This document shows, piece after piece, positions 24,196 to 35,424 of a stretch of 64,000 bases of DNA. Below the pieces are notes generated by a model. The model was not told where the DNA came from and ran no database searches. It was given only the letters and a program-made list of their open reading frames with translations. Position 1 is the stretch's first letter, and each line of letters starts with the position of its first letter. This DNA is from Plotosus lineatus (Eukaryota > Chordata > Actinopteri > Siluriformes > Plotosidae): assembly GCA_024760905.1 (NCBI GenBank), contig CM045738.1, forward strand, positions 43,702,297 to 43,766,296, in the 5' to 3' direction. A program made the position numbers and the translations under genes.

Positions 24196-24737
24196 CTGCT
24201 GCTGGCTCCTAAATTTTATGCATTAGATGAGTAAAAAGAACAACAACTATATTGTAAAAGCTAAATTTAGCTGTAAAAAGGCGATTTAAGTGTCAGTTAA
24301 AAGCAAAAAATGTTGGGTGATTATATATTCACAAACGGACCAATCAGATACGAGAATACAAAATCCTCCGCATTACAAACTTACATTCGTGTAGAAAACA
24401 GGTTTTCATAACAAACCTTTAACATGCACAAAAATCTTTCTCTCACCGCCACATGACACCCCAGAAATAGATTTTAAAAAATAATAAATAAAAAAGTTAA
24501 TACATGTACTGTATTTTGGTTCAGTAATGACACATTAAGTATTTTATTGCCATCTAGTGGAATTAATGAACTATTGCACTTGTATGTTGATTACTACAAG
24601 CCCGGGCAGACTGTGTTTCTCAACAGGACTACAGTGATAGTTTTTTTTTTTTACATCTCCTTTGTCATAGAAAATTCTCACATACAGAGAGAAATTGAAT
24701 TAATACAGGAGCACTGAGTTTCTTTTATTGATATTCT
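24196..24737. other. No gene recognised
   Basis: AT-rich flank of the U2 gene. Contains the CTCF-like site listed separately. Confidence 0.5.
24547..24560 (-). promoter_or_regulatory. Second CTCF-like motif
   Basis: The reverse complement reads CCACTAGATGGCAA, matching CCASYAGRKGGCR in 13 of 13 positions with a mismatch only at the last base. Same orientation as the motif at 23159-23174; the U2 gene lies between them. Confidence 0.45.
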
Positions 24738-25052
24738 TCATTTCTGAACTGCTTAATCCTAATTAGGGCCGCAGGGAGGCTGGTGCCCATCCCTGCCGAC
24801 TCTGGGCGAGGACAGAGTACACCCTGGACGGCTGGCTGGGCCATTGCAGGGCAGAAAACATGCTGATGGCTATGCAGCTCCTCTTGATGAAAGTCAGCAA
24901 TGGTTCTTTTACATGAACCTCACACCATGGACAGTGAGAGACATGGCCGGCCTTTGATAACCCAGTTAGCTGCACTGGGGGAGACAGCAAATGACAACTG
25001 TTGACAGTGGGGCTTGAACCCCCAACCTTAGGATCAGTGATCCAGCACTTTA
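24738..25052 (-). repeat. SINE-A with L2-like tail, near complete
   Basis: Tail (TAATCCTAATTAGGGCCGCA, AGAGTACACCCTGGACGGCT), body (AAAGTCAGCAATGGTTCTTT, CAGTGAGAGACATGGCCGGC) and head with GGGGCTTGAACCCCCAACCT. Confidence 0.85.
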
Positions 25053-25396
25053 CCTTTTGTTGGTAATTGTATTAAATTGGATGTCACATGACCCTGCTTC
25101 ATTCACAGAGCAGGGTCCAACTGGACCTTGTAGGTTGGAAAGACCTAAAGTTTCAGCAGCAATTTAAAAATACATGAAAACAATTATAACTTTTATGAGA
25201 AGTGTCCAATTATTTATTTGAGGTTTAGGAAGTGTTTTACTTTGAGTGGAGTTAATTAAACATAGAACCCTGAGGGAGTGAAAACTTTTACTTCAACAAA
25301 AATAGTACTCTGTCATTGTTGCTAATCAGATTAGAGTCAGTGGAGAGTCTAAATCTGCCAGCAGGAGGAAATTTAAGACCCTCAACTCCCTTCTGC
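25053..25396. other. No gene recognised
   Basis: Unique-looking DNA between a SINE and a microsatellite block. Confidence 0.5.
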
Positions 25397-25403
25397 ACAC
25401 ACA

Positions 25404-25481
<78 letters not shown>

Positions 25482-25515
25482 CACACACACAGTAGGTTAT
25501 TCTGGGTTCTTAGAA

Positions 25516-25554
<39 letters not shown>

Positions 25555-25567
25555 ACTCACACACTCA

Positions 25568-25607
<40 letters not shown>

Positions 25608-25658
25608 GACACACGCACTCAGAGCAGAGGGTGAGACAGGTGGAGAGGTAAGCAGCAG

Positions 25659-25691
<33 letters not shown>
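25397..25691. repeat. Block of (CA)n, (CT)n and (GT)n microsatellites
   Basis: CA runs at 25397-25491 and 25560-25605, CT at 25520-25550, GT at 25661-25691, separated by short spacers. Confidence 0.95.
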
Positions 25692-25694
<3 letters not shown>

Positions 25695-25772
25695 ATGAAC
25701 TGACCTATAATATAATAACAAATAAAATAATTTTAATAAATAGAAACTTTAGTTATTTTTATAATTCAATTA

Positions 25773-26281
25773 CAGTGATCCCTCACTTTCCGCTGGTAAT
25801 TGGGACCGCGATCCCCCTGCGATAACTGAAATCCACGAAGTAGGATTGACCCCCCTGACAGATGTATAAATACGTGTATGTGTATATAATATCAATATAT
25901 ACATATTCAATGCTATAAATTCTTATAACAATTAAACATTTAAAAATAATGCATAAGATGTAAATAAAATATAAATACACACACAATACAAATGTGCACG
26001 CAAACACACAGATGCGCACCTCATATAAAAATGTAAGTGTTTTGTTGGGGGGTTTTGGGTTGGGTTCTTTTTGTTGTTGTTGTTGTTTAGTTTAGGGTTT
26101 TTTGTTTGTTTGTTTTTTTGTTTGTTTTTGCAGAATTGGCCTTGTTTTGTGGCATTTTCCTTAACCTTTTCCCCTTTTCTTCCTTAATTTCCTTATTTTT
26201 TATTTTGATGAACGTTTAAAAAAAAACACGATGCACTGAAGCCGCATAAATTGAAGCGCGAAGTAGCGAGGGATTCCTGTA
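25773..26281 (-). mobile_element. MITE (CCCTCGC family), copy 4, complete
   Basis: Plus strand starts CAGTGATCCCTCACTTTCCG and ends GCGAAGTAGCGAGGGATTCC. It is the best reference for the family: GATTGACCCCCCTGACAGAT, AATGCATAAGATGTAAATAA, a T/G-rich centre, then CTGAAGCCGCATAAATTGAA. About 500 bp with short terminal repeats and no coding capacity. Confidence 0.8.
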
Positions 26282-26400
26282 TATTTTATTCAGTTCTACC
26301 CATGTAACGTTCTGATTATAAAGATTATTCACAAATTGAAATGGGCTTTTTTCTATTTCCTTTATTAAAATTGATGAATGAAAGACTTTTAAATTGAAAA

Positions 26401-26723
26401 GGTTCATTTTCTGTAAACGCTTGATCCTAATTAGGGTCGCGGGGAGGCTGGCGCCCATCCCAGCCGACTCCGGGCGAGGGCAGAGTACACCCTGGACAAC
26501 TCACCAGGCCATCGCAGGGTATAAACACGCTGATGGCTTTGTCAAAAGTAAGCAATGGTTCTTTTACATGAACCTCTCACAATAGACAGTGACAGACACG
26601 GCCGGCCTTTGATAACCCAGTTGGTGCACTGGGGGGACAGTGACAACCTGTGGTGAGTGGGACTTGAACCCCCAACCTTTGGATCAGTGATCCAGCATCT
26701 TTACCACCTGGCCCCCACTGCCC
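26401..26723 (-). repeat. SINE-A with L2-like tail, complete
   Basis: Tail TGATCCTAATTAGGGTCGCG and AGAGTACACCCTGGACAACT. Body AAGTAAGCAATGGTTCTTTT. Head GGGACTTGAACCCCCAACCT through GGCCCCCACTGCCC. Confidence 0.9.
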
Positions 26724-26745
26724 ATAAATGCAAAAGGTTTTGTTG

Positions 26746-26792
<47 letters not shown>

Positions 26793-27224
26793 ATTTCAAC
26801 AAATGGATGCATTGCTTGACCACTTCAGCCAAAATGCGTCTCATGCATAAAGTTGAATGTTTGTGGCTCGCTGAGGTTGACTGGCGTGATGTAGGTGGAT
26901 GTAACGATGTAAATATTGCATGGAGTGTTTTTTAAATAATTGTGGTTAAAATTATAAACACTGTGGCACCAAAAAAAGACAAAAGTAATTCAAATTTATA
27001 TAAAGACGACAGTAAAAAGTTATAGAACACGTTAAAAAGCCTCAACTATAGAAATAAATCTAAATGTAGTAATCCAATTGGATGAGAAAATGATGGTAAA
27101 TTAATTCATGATTCTATTTCAGTTGCTACATTCATCAACAATTTTTTATATTAGTAGCTAGAACACTTGTAAATATGTTACCTTTTTCTAAAAGTAAATA
27201 TTCTGTAGATCAAAATATATTTAC
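26724..27224. other. No gene; (ATT)n at 26748-26790
   Basis: AT-rich sequence without a recognised feature apart from the ATT microsatellite. Confidence 0.5.
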
Positions 27225-29110
27225 TTTTTTTTTCTTTTTACAAAGAACTAAATATTGAACCAAATAGTCTCAAACTACGACCAGTTTGTGAGGAGTTCAT
27301 ATTCAAAGAACTACCAGAAGTAAATTAAATCCTTATAAAACTGCAGGACTTGACGACAGTGGTCCACAGTTTTTAAAAGATGGTGCAGAAATTTTAAAAG
27401 TTCCTGTAACTAGTATTGTAAACTTATCAACTTGTACAAATACTGCACCTGACGAGCTAATATCAGCCAGAGTTACTCCTTTACATAAGAAAAATAGTAC
27501 TCTAAATATAGGAAACTATATACCAATAAGCATTTTGTGTTGTATTTCTATTAGAAAAAAGTGTACATTGTCAAATTGTAAAGTATTTAACTGAGAGCAA
27601 TTTATTATATCAATATCAGTCAGGCTTTAGAAAAAGTTTTTCAACAGGTACCTGTCTAACCTGGCTTACCAATTACATCAAGAAACAATTTTCAGAGTGT
27701 TGGTATACTGGAATTACACTCTAAGATGTACAAAAAGCATTTGACTCTGTAAACCAGTGGTTCTCAAACTACGGCCCGCGGGCCGGATATGGCCTACCTC
27801 CACATTTGGCCCGGCCCCCTGAACAATACCAGAGACACATTATGATTTTTTTGTCTTTTTTAGTCAAGACTAATACACACCTAGAACATGACACCCTATT
27901 CTAACCTTCTGCCGTCTGTGCCCATATCTGACCCCCACCCCCCAGCCCCGAAACAAAAATTCTGGACTCTCCCCTGTCAAATAGAACAGAATAATGGTGA
28001 AAAGATTATGGAAGAGAAAAATTGATTCAGAACGCAGGGTATTTAATCTGCAGTGGACAAACCGTTATTTTTTGTTTAATGCAAAGAAAAGGTTGTTTGT
28101 ATCATCTGTCAAGAGGCTGTGGCGATATTCAAAGAAGACAACCTGCGCCAACACTCTGAATCTTGTCACAAAGACAAGTATGATCGCTTGCAAGGCCAAA
28201 TACAAGTAGACAAACTCTCAAAGCTCAAAAGTGGACCGTTAGCTCAGGAGAATACATTTGTACGCCAGGCTCAGCTGAACCAATCGTCTGTTCGGGCAGA
28301 TTTCAGGTTACTCAACTGATAGCAAGCAGTGTTTCTTTCATTATTTATTTCCTGACTTTTTTCTGTGAAGGTCCCGGAAAGGGTTACTAATATTTGGTTA
28401 TGCGTGACTTACTGGAAAACAATAAATGTTTACATTTAGGCAGCCCTGTGATTGTCATACTTTTTCTGTTACAAACTGACCTCGGCCCCCCCATCAGAGA
28501 AGGAAAAAAGTTATGTGACCCTCGCAGGAAAAAGTTTGGGGACCCCTGCTGTAAACCATGAAATTTTATGCAAAAAACTCTCAGCTATAGGAATCCAACC
28601 TGATTGGTTTGAATCATACTTATCAAATAGAAAGCAAGTTGTTATGGCTAATGACGGTATAAGTGATGTAGAAAATATTACTTGTGGAGTTCCCCAAGGT
28701 AGTATACTGGGGCCACTATTATACCTATCTTATGTAAATGATATGTCAACTTGTATGTCAAACAACTGTAAATGATTATTATGTGCAGATGATAGCGTGT
28801 TGATTATGTCAGAAAAAGTTCCCAACAAAATATCAAATGTACTGTACTTGGGAAGAACATTGAGTCATGTCATCACTGGATAATAGACATCAAACTGTCA
28901 TTACACTTTGGTAAAACAGAATGTTCACTGTTTGGGTCAAAACATAAACTAAAACATGTTAAAAACTTTGAAATCAATTGTGCTGGTCATAAAATTAAAG
29001 CAACAAAAAATTTAAATACTTAGACATCTTACTAGATCAAGACTTGTCGAGCATTAATATAGTTGCGTCATTAATGGGCTAGCCTTGATTTCAACTACAC
29101 TTATCCAGGG
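27225..29110 (+). mobile_element. LINE reverse-transcriptase relic split by a hAT element
   Basis: The left part (to 27754) reads, with frameshifts, KTAGLDDSGPQFLKDGAE, ARVTPLHKK and GNYIPISILC. The right part (from 28549) reads VNHEILCKKLSAIGIQPDWF, GVPQGSILGPLLYLSYVND and, in another frame, CADDSVLI. These are consecutive non-LTR reverse-transcriptase motifs, including the catalytic (A)ADD box. GVPQGSILGPLL(F/Y) with YVNDM suggests the CR1/L2/Rex1/Jockey-like range. The motif AFDSVNHEIL is cut between VN and H by the hAT insertion. Several stops and frameshifts: dead. Confidence 0.8.
27755..28548 (+). mobile_element. hAT (Charlie-like) element, non-autonomous
   Basis: Ends CAGTGGTTCTCAAACT at the left, and at the right (reverse complement) CAGGGGTCCCCAAACT. 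Flanked by the 8-bp duplication CTGTAAAC (27747-27754 and 28549-28556), the hAT hallmark. Inside, one frame reads KRKIDSERRVFNLQWTNRYF and another AIFKEDNLRQHSESCHKDKY, the N-terminal region of hAT-derived GTF2IRD2/ZBED-like proteins with a broken zinc finger. No DDE catalytic part remains. Confidence 0.85.
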
Positions 29111-29214
29111 TATTTTATTTTATTTTATTTTATTTTATTTATTTATTTTATTTGTTATTCTACATTTGTATAACTAGTTGTTATCAAAATTTTATTAATA
29201 TTATCCATACTTGC

Positions 29215-29512
29215 CCCCAATGCAGCTAACTGGGTTATCAAAGGCTGGCCAAAAGCCTGTCTATAGTGAGAGGTTCATGTAAAAGAACCATTGCTGACTT
29301 TCGTCAAGAGTAGCTGCATAGCCGTCAGCGTGTTTCTGCCCCTTGCTAAGAGTTGTGTCAGGAAGGGCATCCGACGTAAAAACCGATGCCAAATCAAACA
29401 TGCGAATCATTAATATGACTTCTATGAAGATGGAGGCAGATGATTCGCTGTGGCGACCCCTGAGAAAAAAAAGGGAACAGTCGAAAGGAAAAGAAGAAGA
29501 AGAAGAAGATAT
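29215..29512 (+). repeat. SINE-A with RTE-like tail, head missing
   Basis: Body from ATGCAGCTAACTGGGTTATC and AAGAACCATTGCTGACTTTC. Tail GGAAGGGCATCCGACGTAAA and GATTCGCTGTGGCGACCCC, ending in (GAA)n. A poly-A stretch interrupts the last 40 bp of the tail. Confidence 0.85.
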
Positions 29513-29809
29513 TATCTATACTGTACTTGTTTTTATCTAGTCTTTTTATTTTATTTTTATATACTTTATATTTTACAGTATTTGGTTTTCTAGACTTGAA
29601 TTCCTCATTTTATATCAGTAATGCAAATAATTTATCAGTTTATTTTATTTATTAGTAATACATTTGTGTGTGCATTGTACAAAAAATTCTTGCTTTTTAT
29701 GCCATCTGAGAAACCCAAAATTATAACCCATTGTATGGTATGAATTATTATTGACTGATATATTGCACTATATGTATGAGTATTACTTGCGAATGTTGAA
29801 ATCAAATAA

Positions 29810-29851
<42 letters not shown>

Positions 29852-29883
29852 CAATGTGCCACCTGCTGGAAAGAATGATGCTC
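29513..29883. repeat. AT-rich DNA with (AATC)n at 29811-29851
   Basis: About ten AATC units; otherwise unremarkable. Confidence 0.8.
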
Positions 29884-29900
29884 TGACTCTGACACTGAAC

Positions 29901-31071
29901 TTCTTCTTCTTCTTCTTATTCTTTTTCTTTCGGCTGTTCCCTTCAGGGGTCGCTACAGCAAATGATCTGCCTCCATCTCACCCTATCCTCTGCATCTTCT
30001 ACTCTTACTCCAACGACCTTCATGTCCGCCTTCACCACATCCATAAATCTTCTCTTTGGTCTTCCTCTGGGCCTTCTGCCTGGTAGTTCCAACCTCAGCA
30101 TCCTACTACCAATATACTCACTATCCCTCCTCTGTACATGTCCAAACCATCTCAAACTAGCCTCTCTGACTTTGTCTCCAAAACATCTAACATGTGCTGT
30201 CCCTCTGATGTACTCGTTTCTGATCCTATCCATCCTCGTTACTCCCAAAGAGAACCTCAACATTTTCATCTCTGCTACCTCCAACTCTGCCTCCTGTCTT
30301 TTCCCCAGGGCCACTGTCTCTAAACCATACAACATCGCTGGCCTCATCACCGTCTTGTACACTTTTCCCTTCATTCTTGCCGATACTCTCCTATCACACA
30401 TCACACCGGACACTTTTCTCCATCCATTCCAACCTGCCTGTATGCGCTTCTTCACCTCTTTTCCACACTCTCCATTGCTCTGGATTGTTGAGCCTAAGTA
30501 CTTAAAATCCTCCACCTTCTTCATCTCTGCCCCCTGTAACCTCACCGTTCCTCTTGGGTCCTTGTCGTTCACACACATGTATTCTGTCTTACTGAGACTA
30601 ACCTTCATTCCCTTCCTTTCCAGGGCATACCTCCACCTCTCTAGATTTTCCTCCACTTGTTCTCTGCTCTCACTACAGATCACGATGTCATCTTCAAACA
30701 TCATAGTCCATGGAGATTCTTGTCTAACCTCGTCTGTCAGCCTGTCAATCACCATAGCAAACAAGAAGGGGCTGAGCGCTGACCCTTGATGCAGTCCCAC
30801 CTCAACCTTGAACTCTTCTGTCACACCGACAGCACACCTCACCACTGTCTTACATCTCTCATACATGTCCTGCACCACTCTAACATACTTCTCTGCCACT
30901 CCAGACTTCCTCATACAATACCACAGTTCTTCTCTCGGCACCCTGTCATATGCTTTCTCCAGATCCACAAAGGCACAATGCAGCTCCTTCTGACCTTCTC
31001 TGTACTTCTCTATTAACATCCTCAAAGCAAACACTGCATCTGTGGTGCTCTTTCTTGGCATGAAACTGTTG
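29901..31071 (-). mobile_element. RTE-like LINE, 5'-truncated copy with 17-bp target-site duplications
   Basis: The minus strand carries the C-terminal two thirds of a reverse transcriptase ORF: FMPRKSTTDAVFALRML, VDLEKAYDRVPREELW, GLHQGSALSPFLFAMV, MFEDDIVICSES, then a long C-terminal part ending in the stop at 29943. The 3' UTR is short and ends in a (GAA)n tail. TGACTCTGACACTGAAC flanks it at 29884-29900 and 31072-31088, a 17-bp duplication typical of LINE insertion. The frame is open for over 370 codons, so the insertion is relatively young, but the residue before the catalytic DD is Glu instead of Ala. The 275-codon plus-strand frame opposite is its antisense shadow. Confidence 0.9.
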
Positions 31072-31133
31072 TGACTCTGACACTGAACATTTAATTGAAA
31101 AGAATTGTATAAACAGGGTGAATAAAGGAGATA

Positions 31134-32750
31134 ATGCAACCTCTGGCAAAAATTTTAGAATCGCCATTTTTGAGGGATGTTCATTCAGTTGTTTAATTTT
31201 ACTAAAAAAAAGCAGTTCACAGACATGACACAAAACTAATATCATTTCAAATGGCAATTTTCTGGCTTAAAGAAACACCAAAAGAAATCCAGAAAAAAAT
31301 GTTTTAGTCAGTAGCAGTTACTTTTTTAGACCAAGCAGGGGGAATAAATTATGGAATCACTCAATTTGAGGAAATAATTATGGAATCATCCTGTAAATTT
31401 CCATTCCCAAAACTAATACCTCCATCAGATTAGATCTACTCATTACTCTGCAGTTAAACAGGAGTGATCACACCTTGGAGAGCTGTTGCGCGAAGTGGAC
31501 TGACATGAATCATGGCTCCAAAACGAGAGATGTCAGTTGAAATAAAGAAGAGGATTATCAAACTTCTTAAAGAAGGTAAATCATCATGCAATGTTACAAA
31601 AGATGTTGGTTGTTCACAGTCAGCGGTGTCTAAAATCCAAGTACAAACAACATGAGAAGGTTGTTAAAGGCAAACATACTGGTAGAGCAAGGAAGACATC
31701 AAGGCGTCAAGACAGAAAATTTAAAGCAATATGTCTTGAAAACAGAAAATATACAGCAAAACAGATGAGAAACAAATGGGAAGAAACTGAAGTCAACGTC
31801 TGTAACCGAACTGTAAGAAATCTCCTAAAGGAAATTGGATTTACATACAGAAAAGCGAAATGAAAGCCATCATTAACATCTAAACAGAAAAAAAACAAGG
31901 TTACAATGGGCTAAGGAAAAGCAATCGTGGATGGTGGATGACTGGATGGAAGTGATATTCAGTGAAGAATCACCAATCTGCATTGGGTAAAGTGATGATG
32001 TTGTGTTCCAATGAAATTCATGAAGACGGCTGCCTGAAAAAAAACATGCAAATTTCCAGTCATTGATGATATAGGGCTGCATGTCAGATAAAGGCACTGA
32101 GAAGATGGCTGTCATTACATTTTCTTATCCCATCAATTGAAAGAATGTTTGGGGATGATAAAATCATGTTTCAAGATGATAATGCATCTTGCCATCAAGC
32201 AAAAACTGTTAAAACATTCCTTGAAGAAAGACACATAAGGTCAATGTCATGGCCTTCAAATAGTCTGGAATTCAATCCAATTGAAAATCTCTGGTGGAAG
32301 TTGAAGAAAATGGTTCATGACAAGACTCCAACCTGCAAAGCGGATCTGGCAAAAGCGTCAGAGAAAGTTGGAGCCAGATTGATGAAGACTACTGTTTGTC
32401 ATTCATTAAGTCCATGCCTGTGAGACTGTGAGCTGTTATAAAAAGCCACAGGTGGTGCAACAAAGCATGAGTGGTGCGTTGAAGTGTTTGTTTTTCTTTC
32501 TTTTTATGATTCAATAATTTTTTCCTCAAAATTCAGTGGTTCTATAATTTATTCCCCCTGCTTGATCAAAAAAAGTAACTACCACTTTTTTTCTTTATTT
32601 CTTTTAGAGATTCTTAAAGCCAGAAAGTTGCCATTTGAAATGACATTAGTTTTGTGTCATGTCTGTGATCTGCATTTTTTCTGCAAAATTAAACAACTGA
32701 ATGAACATCCTCCGAGACTGGTGATTCCATAATTTTTGCCAAGGGCTGTA
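31134..32750 (+). mobile_element. Tc1-like transposon 1, dead
   Basis: Long terminal inverted repeats of about 110 bp. Left: CTGGCAAAAATTTTAGAATC, then GATGTTCATTCAGTTGTTTA and CAGACATGACACAAAACTAA. The right end is the reverse complement, ending GCCAAGGGCTGTA. It encloses a transposase pseudogene on the same strand. The left tip is eroded. Confidence 0.9.
31512..32423 (+). pseudogene. Tc1-like transposase, broken
   Basis: Tc1 transposases cut and paste the element through a paired (HTH) DNA-binding domain and a DD34E nuclease domain. Visible parts: MAPKREMSVEIKKRIIKLLK and SCNVTKDVGCSQSAVSK (first HTH), NRTVRNLLKEIGF (second HTH), then FQDDNASCHQA and FNPIENLWWKLKK with 34 residues between the second Asp and the Glu. 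The first catalytic Asp is replaced (FSEES where FSDES is usual). There are in-frame stops (after RKAK and after PICIG) and frame changes. Not functional. Confidence 0.85.
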
Positions 32751-32927
32751 CCACAACTGTGGAACTTTCAAACATGGTCTTTGTTATTATATCAGTGGCT
32801 AAAAAGCATATCGAAAAATGCAAATGGCATAACAACGAATCTTTTTTAAAGCTGATGAGGATAGGGCAGTGAATTTATTATGTCTGCATTTCTTTAATCT
32901 GAGTTTTCCATAAAGAGATAAATACAT

Positions 32928-32954
<27 letters not shown>

Positions 32955-32958
<4 letters not shown>

Positions 32959-34516
32959 GTCCTTCTCAAAAAATTAGCATATTGTGATTAAGTTCATTAT
33001 TTTCTGTAATGTACTGAAAAATTAAACTTTCATATAAATCTAAAATATTGCACCCCAGCTGAAATATTTCAGGTCTTTTATTGTTTTAATACTTATGATT
33101 TTGGCATACAGCTCATGAAAACCCAAAATTCCTATCTCAAAAAATTTGCATATTTCATCCTACCAATAAAAAAAAAAAAAAAAAAAGTGCTTTGAATACA
33201 AAAAAGTCAACCTTCAAATAATTATGTTCAGTTATGCACTCAATATTTGGTTGGGAATCCTTTTGCAGAAATGACTGCTTCAGTGGGGCGTGGCATGGAG
33301 GCAATCAGCCTGTGGCACTGCTGAGGTGTTACAGAGGCCCAGGATGCTTCGATAGCGGCCTTACGCTCATCCACAGTGTTGGGTCTGGTGTCTCTCAACT
33401 TTCTCTTCACAATATCCCACAGACTCTCTATGGGCTTCAGGTCAGGAGAGTTGGCAGAGCAATTGAGCACAGTAATACCATGGTCAGTAAACCATTTAGC
33501 AGTGGTTTTGGCACTGTGAGCAGGTGTCAGGTCGTGCTGAAAAATGAAATCTTCATCTCCATAAAGCTTTTCAGCAGATGGAAGCATGAAGTGCTCCAAA
33601 ATCTCCTGATAGCGAGCTGCATTGACCCTGCCCTTGATAAAACACAGTGGACCAACACCAGCAGCTGACATGGCACCCCAGACCATCACTGACTGTGGGT
33701 ACTTCACACTGGACTTCAGGCATTGTGGCATTTCCTTCTCCCCAGCTTTCCTCAAGACTCTGGCACCGCGATTTCCGAATGACATGCAAAATTTGCTTTC
33801 ATCTGAAAAAAGTACTTTGGACCACTGAGCAACGGTCCAGTGCTGCTTCTCTATAGCCCAGGTCAGCCGCTTCTGCTGCTGTTTCTGGTTCAAAAGTGCC
33901 TTGATCTGGGGAATGTGGCACCTGTAGCCCAGTCCACTGCTTCCACAGGTCCCCCAAGGTCCGGGATCGGCCCTTCTCCACGATCTTCCTCAGTGTCCGG
34001 TCACCTCTTCTGGTTGTGCAGCATCTTCTGCCACACGTTTTCCTTCCCACAGACGTCCCACTGAGGTGGCTTGATAGAGCACTCTGGGAACAGCCTATTC
34101 GCTCAGAGATTTCTTTCTGTGTCTTACCCTCTTGCTTGAGGGTGTCAATGATGGCCTTCTGGACAGCAGTCAGGTCGGCAGTCTTACCCATGATTGCTGT
34201 TTTGAGTAATGAACCAGGCTGGGAGTTTTTAAAAGCCTCAGGAATCTTTTGCAGGTGTTTAGAGTTAATTGGTTGATTCAGATGATTAGGTTAATAGCTC
34301 GTTTAGACTACCTGAACATGATATGCTCATTTTTTGAGATAGGAATTTTGGGTTTTCATGAGCTGTATGCCAAAATCATCAGTATTAAAACAATAAAAGA
34401 CCTGAAATATTTCAGTTCGTGTGCAATGAATGTAAAATATATAAAAGTTTAATTTGTATCAGTACATTACAGAAAATAATGAACTTTATCGCAATATGCT
34501 AATTTTTTGAGGACTA

Positions 34517-34517
<1 letters not shown>
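32955..34517 (-). mobile_element. Tc1-like transposon 2, dead, bounded by microsatellites
   Basis: Inverted repeats of about 200 bp with inner direct repeats (IR/DR type). GTCCTTCTCAAAAAATTAGC at the left outer end and AAAAAATTTGCATATTTCAT further in, mirrored on the right by GCTAATTTTTTGAGGACTAG and TCATTTTTTGAGATAGGAAT. The left end abuts (CA)n (32934-32958) and the right end abuts (TA)n (34516-34580); TA is the target site of this superfamily. Confidence 0.9.
33240..34191 (-). pseudogene. Tc1-like transposase with frameshifts
   Basis: Starts MGKTADLTAVQKAIIDTLKQ (34191 down) with the HTH KEISERIGCSQSALSSHL and GRKTCGRRCCTTRRGDR. The frame then changes near 33900-34000. The rest reads WSKVLFSDESKFCMSF, FIFQHDLTPAHSAKTT and NSPDLKPIESLWDIVKRKL and ends PTKY. 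All three DD34E residues are present (the D of FSDES, the D of QHD, the E of PIES), so inactivation comes from the frameshift and scattered changes, not from lost catalytic residues. Confidence 0.9.

Positions 34518-34580
<63 letters not shown>
34516..34580. repeat. (TA)n at a Tc1 insertion site
   Basis: About 30 TA units start exactly at the right end of Tc1-like transposon 2. Confidence 0.9.
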
Positions 34581-34581
<1 letters not shown>

Positions 34582-35424
34582 AGAATTATTAAATTTGGTG
34601 AAACAATATCTGGAAATTTTTTTTAAAAGAAATTAAAATATAAATATGAGATGTTTTATTATTTATTTCTTATTATTCTTTTTAAAAGTAGTTTTTTACT
34701 TAAATATTTTTATATTTACAATACGTGAAATTAAAATGAGAAAATTGCATGATGAGATGTAATTAAAAAATTAAAGGTTTATGAGCGATGATTTTGTCTG
34801 GAGTTGTGAACACGAGGACTTCCGGTACTGAAAGCCGTGTAGCGGAAGTGATGCAACGGGATTTGATTAATGGGGTAAACAGAGCGGGTGAAGGCGCAGA
34901 GGGTTTGATTGTTTATCTTTAATTTTATTTATTTTCATATTTTATCAGCTTCAGTAAACAGGAAAGACATGATTGTATTTTTGAGTAATTTAATGGCTGG
35001 CACGTGCGGTGTTTTGTGTTATTTGAAGTTGAATTGACTGTTTATGAAGCCACGTGCAGTTATGGTGTTTTGTATATGACATTATTATTATTATTATTAT
35101 TATAGTACAGTAAATTCACGTGACGGATGAATGGGGACTCTGAGCTGAGGAGTGAAGAGGATTTGTCGTTTTATAATTTTTATATTAAAATAAGACAAGC
35201 GTTCCTTGAAAAAAAAAAAAGAACAAAGAAAGCAATTTTATTTTGAAGTTTTTCCGTTAAAATGCAATTACATCAGGAATTTATCTCCAGTTTCACAGCT
35301 AATTTATTAATGTGAAGTTACGTTTGCATGTGATTTCTATATTTATTGTTATTCTTGTTTTTCCACTGAGACTTTATCCAGTGGTTGTGTTGGCGTTGTT
35401 GATGTATTTTTGACGTCTGTGTGG
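34581..35424. other. Upstream region of slc41a3
   Basis: AT-rich except for the GC-richer 34795-34895. An intron-like acceptor (TTTATCCAG) ends at about 35381, so a non-coding first exon could splice into exon 1a. Confidence 0.4.
34812..34865 (+). promoter_or_regulatory. Candidate slc41a3 promoter with paired ETS-like sites
   Basis: GACTTCCGGTACTG and AGCGGAAGTGATG form two ETS-type core sites (GGAA) in inverted orientation within about 35 bp, in a locally GC-richer stretch about 0.6 kb upstream of exon 1a. No TATA box is obvious. Such ETS pairs are common in TATA-less vertebrate promoters. Inference only. Confidence 0.35.

Noticed and set aside
29962..30789. 275-codon plus-strand frame
   Set aside because: Antisense of the RTE-like reverse transcriptase on the minus strand, which shows real RT motifs.
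33622..34276. Plus-strand frames opposite the Tc1 transposase
   Set aside because: Shadows of the minus-strand transposase pseudogene.
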